Assembly: GCF_030646615.1 (NCBI RefSeq)
Contig: NZ_JAUSLG010000095.1
Coordinates: 1-64,000, forward strand
Direction: 5' to 3'
DNA length: 64,000 nucleotides
Origin: Phenylobacterium sp.
GTDB lineage: Bacteria > Pseudomonadota > Alphaproteobacteria > Caulobacterales > Caulobacteraceae
In this document: one piece after another, positions 61,929 through 64,000 of the stretch
How the letters are laid out: each line of letters opens with the position of its first letter
Position numbering within the stretch: position 1 is the stretch's first letter
The notes under the pieces: model-generated
Database searches by the model: none
Seen by the model: only the letters and a program-made list of their open reading frames with translations
Told to the model about the DNA's origin: nothing
Translations under genes and position numbers: made by a program

Positions 61929-63380
61929 TCAGGGAACGTCATCGGGCGCCTGCGACAGGGGCGGCGCCACCTCCTCCAAGGGCCGACGTTCGGCCGCCAC
62001 GCCCAGCTTCATCTCCACAAGCGCCGCCATCACCATAAGCCCGCCGCCCAGCAGATAGCCCCAGAGGATCTGGCTGCGTTCCCCGGTGTCGATCAGCGCG
62101 CCGAACAGGACCGGGCCCCCGACCCCGCCGATCAGGGTGCCAAAGGCGTAGAACATGGAGATGGTCACCGCCCGGATCTCCAGGGGGAAGCTCTCGCCGA
62201 TGGTGAGATAGGCTGCGCTGGCGCCGGCCGACGCGAAGAAGAAGATCACGGTCCAGGCGGCCGTCTGGGCCGGCGCCGACAGCAGGCCCGCGCTGAACAT
62301 CCAGCCGGTGATGCACATCAGCACGCCGGCCACGCCGTAGGTCAGGCTGATCATCGGCTTGCGACCCCAGGAATCGAAGAACCGCCCGAGCAGCAGCGGC
62401 CCCATGAAGTTGCCGATCGCAAAGGGCAGCATGAACCAGCCGATACTGGCCGGGGCAATCCCATAGAACCGCGTGAGAATCAGGGCGTAGGTGAAGAAGA
62501 TCGCGTTGTAGCAAAAGGCCTGGGTGGCCATCAGCACCACGCCCAGCACCGTCCGGTGGGGATACCGTCGCACCAGGGTGTTGGCGATCTCAAGCCAGCT
62601 GGTCGTCGTGCGCCGGATCAGGCGCAGGCTCTGCAGGCTCTCATGCGGCGGCAGCTTCTGGCCGGTGGACCGTTCCACCCGCGCCTCGATCTCGGCGATG
62701 ATGGCCTCGGCCTCGGCCTCGCGGCCGTGGGTCATCAGCCACCTCGGACTCTCGGGCATGAAGCGCCGGATCCAGATGATGATCAGGGCCAGCAGGCCGC
62801 CGATGATGAAGGCCAGCCGCCAGCCCAGCTCCTGGTCGATGAAGGTCGCATTGAGCAGGAAGATCGAGGCCAGTGCCCCAATGGCGGCCCCGACCCAGAA
62901 GCTGCCGTTGATGACCAGGTCGGTGAAGCCCCGCCGCCGGGCGGGAATCAGTTCCTGGATGGCGGAATTCACCGCACCGTATTCGCCGCCAATGCCAGCG
63001 CCGGTGAGGAAGCGGAAGACCATGAAGGACCAGAAATCCCACGAGAACCCCGTGGCGATCGTGGCGATCATGTAGACGAAGACGGTGGCGGTGAAGAGCT
63101 TCTTGCGCCCGAACCGATCGGTCAGCCGACCGAAAAGCAAGGCCCCCACCACCGCGCCGAGAATATAGGCGCTGCCGGTCAGGCCGACCTGGGTGGCGGT
63201 GAGGTTCAGGCCGTCCGAGCCGGCGATGGCCGGCGAGAGGGAGCCGACCAGGGTCACCTCCAGGCCGTCGAGAATCCAGGTGACCCCCAGGGCCGCCACC
63301 ACCAGCCAGTGGAACCGGCTCCAGGGCAGGCGATCGAGCCGGGCGGGGACATTGGTGACGAAGACGTCGGGGCGGGCCAT
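61929..63380 (-). CDS. MFS transporter, sugar/metabolite:H+ symporter type
   Basis: The 483-residue carrier has about twelve helices and the MFS signature DRFGRKKLFTA (LFGRLTDRFGRKK) after helix 2, repeated as FDSWGRKPMISL in the second half. GAGIGGEYGAVNSAIQELIP and FMPESPRWLMTHGRE are sugar-porter/metabolite-symporter landmarks. ATG 63380 with a gaggagagg ribosome site is preferred over the track start 36 codons upstream. The cargo is unknown. The N-terminal half resembles the AAHS/MHS metabolite families as much as true sugar porters. Confidence 0.85.
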   Translation of the reverse strand: MARPDVFVTNVPARLDRLPWSRFHWLVVAALGVTWILDGLEVTLVGSLSPAIAGSDGLNLTATQVGLTGSAYILGAVVGALLFGRLTDRFGRKKLFTATVFVYMIATIATGFSWDFWSFMVFRFLTGAGIGGEYGAVNSAIQELIPARRRGFTDLVINGSFWVGAAIGALASIFLLNATFIDQELGWRLAFIIGGLLALIIIWIRRFMPESPRWLMTHGREAEAEAIIAEIEARVERSTGQKLPPHESLQSLRLIRRTTTSWLEIANTLVRRYPHRTVLGVVLMATQAFCYNAIFFTYALILTRFYGIAPASIGWFMLPFAIGNFMGPLLLGRFFDSWGRKPMISLTYGVAGVLMCITGWMFSAGLLSAPAQTAAWTVIFFFASAGASAAYLTIGESFPLEIRAVTISMFYAFGTLIGGVGGPVLFGALIDTGERSQILWGYLLGGGLMVMAALVEMKLGVAAERRPLEEVAPPLSQAPDDVP

Positions 63381-63505
63381 GGACTTGCCTCTCCTCTCGC
63401 GAGCCGCCGGCCTAACGCGCAAAACGTCAGGCCGGACGCAAAGCCGCAGCAGGAAATCAGGCGCGGGTGCTTTCGTCCCGCGAGCCACAGCGTTAAGGGG
63501 GCGGC

Positions 63506-63772
63506 ATGTCAGCCCCCGAAATCCTCGTCGACGCCCGGGGTCACCGGTGCCCGGTGCCCACCCTGCGCCTCAGGCGCGCCCTCGAGGCTGCGCCGCCGGG
63601 CGCGCGGGTGCGGTTGCTGGCCGACGACCCCCTGGCCCGTATCGATGTGCCCCACTTCGCCGCTGCGGTCGGCGCCGTGGTGATCGCCCAGGAGGCGCGT
63701 GACGGCGCGCTCAGCTTCCTGGTCGAGAAGTCAGTCTCGGGCTCTGGGGGCGAAGGTCCCGCAGGAGGCTGA
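63506..63772 (+). CDS. TusA-family sulfurtransferase
   Basis: The 88-residue protein has the TusA/SirA fold with the active-site Cys in GHRCPVPTLRLRRAL, which relays sulfur as a persulfide in 2-thiouridine or sulfur-carrier pathways. The C-terminus is a glycine-rich tail. Members occur alone in many alphaproteobacteria. The stop lies inside the 3' end of the converging BrkB-like gene, giving a 62-base tail-to-tail overlap. Confidence 0.87.
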   Translation: MSAPEILVDARGHRCPVPTLRLRRALEAAPPGARVRLLADDPLARIDVPHFAAAVGAVVIAQEARDGALSFLVEKSVSGSGGEGPAGG

Positions 63773-64000
63773 GGCGGCGGTGCTCGTCCAGCCGGATCTC
63801 GATCTCCGTGGCCAGGGCGCCCCCGAAAAAGACCGCGTTGACGCTCCAGGACAGCCAGATCAGGAACACCACAACGGCGGTGACCGAGCCATAGGTCGCG
63901 CCGAGATGGGCGATCTGCTCCACATAGAAGGCGCTGGCCCAGGAGGCGAACAGGCAGAGCATGGCCGCCGAGAACCCACCGCAGACCGAGGCCCGCCACG
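63711..64000 (-). CDS. YihY/BrkB-family membrane protein, C-terminal part (5' end outside window)
   Basis: The open frame runs off the end of the window. The visible 96 residues include two hydrophobic helices with the YihY/BrkB-type C-terminal pattern LGATYGSVTAVVVFLIWLSWSVNAVFFGGALATEIE. The family was formerly called ribonuclease BN and is now viewed as a transporter or envelope protein. The charged tail (RLDEHRRLSLLRDLRPQ) is cytoplasmic. The frame continues without stop through base 64000, so the gene is longer than the track suggests. Confidence 0.82.
   Translation of the reverse strand, partial: WRASVCGGFSAAMLCLFASWASAFYVEQIAHLGATYGSVTAVVVFLIWLSWSVNAVFFGGALATEIEIRLDEHRRLSLLRDLRPQSPRLTSRPGS

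Noticed and set aside
61824-63683. 619-codon plus-strand ORF opposite the MFS gene
   Set aside because: Low-complexity shadow (repeated GHQ/DPQ-rich sequence); the minus strand has an MFS protein with clear motifs.

Overview
The window is high-GC chromosomal DNA from an alphaproteobacterium, most likely a Caulobacterales member (Caulobacter/Phenylobacterium-like). Supporting evidence: an ntrX–hfq–hflX neighbourhood, an imuA–imuB–dnaE2 mutasome operon behind an alphaproteobacterial-type LexA box (GAAC-N7-GAAC), a bacterial ceramide gene cluster in the Caulobacter crescentus arrangement, and frequent GTG/TTG starts with 4-base gene overlaps. Genus assignment is inference; no rRNA is present. 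Almost all of the window is coding and no gene-free stretch exceeds 300 bases.

Layout. 0–7.2 kb: end of ntrX, a class IV D-amino-acid aminotransferase, hfq, hflX, mazG, a GPH-type MFS carrier, a secreted hypothetical and a LOG-family phosphoribohydrolase. 7.3–8.5 kb: HU protein and a lower-GC lipoprotein, with hairpin terminators. 8.5–11 kb: a PPOX-class flavoprotein and a Rieske oxygenase with its TetR regulator. 11–16.7 kb: SOS mutagenesis operon. 16.7–24 kb: two hypotheticals and a minus-strand housekeeping cluster (rlpA–tmk–holB–tatD–MBL hydrolase–purN-like). 24–29.5 kb: tRNA-Ser, VOC and GST proteins, then an accessory stretch with an IS1182-family element that appears to carry a passenger gene, and an orphan proteasome/HslV-like Ntn hydrolase. 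29.5–32.3 kb: ppc.

32.4–49.6 kb is the most coherent system: bacterial sphingolipid synthesis and probably export. It holds an acyl-ACP/AMP ligase (AasR type), ceramide reductase (CerR), a dedicated acyl carrier protein (AcpR), serine palmitoyltransferase (Spt) and ceramide synthase (bCerS). Three minus-strand genes match the ceramide-phosphoglycerate head-group genes (nucleotidyltransferase-like, CpgB-type ceramide kinase, CDP-alcohol transferase). LptC-, LptF- and LptG-like proteins, a flippase-like protein, a CDP-glycerol-transferase-like protein and two further nucleotidyltransferases complete it. I infer that the Lpt paralogues serve the sphingolipid rather than LPS.

49.8–52.4 kb: arsR–arsC–acr3–arsH arsenic resistance operon. 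52.5–64 kb: an HPF-like ribosome-associated protein, an orphan short KdpD/KdpE pair, a peroxiredoxin-like/2OG-oxygenase fusion, class II photolyase, the ydbH–ynbE–ydbL intermembrane lipid-transport operon, an MFS symporter, a TusA-like protein and the 3' end of a BrkB/YihY membrane protein running off the window.
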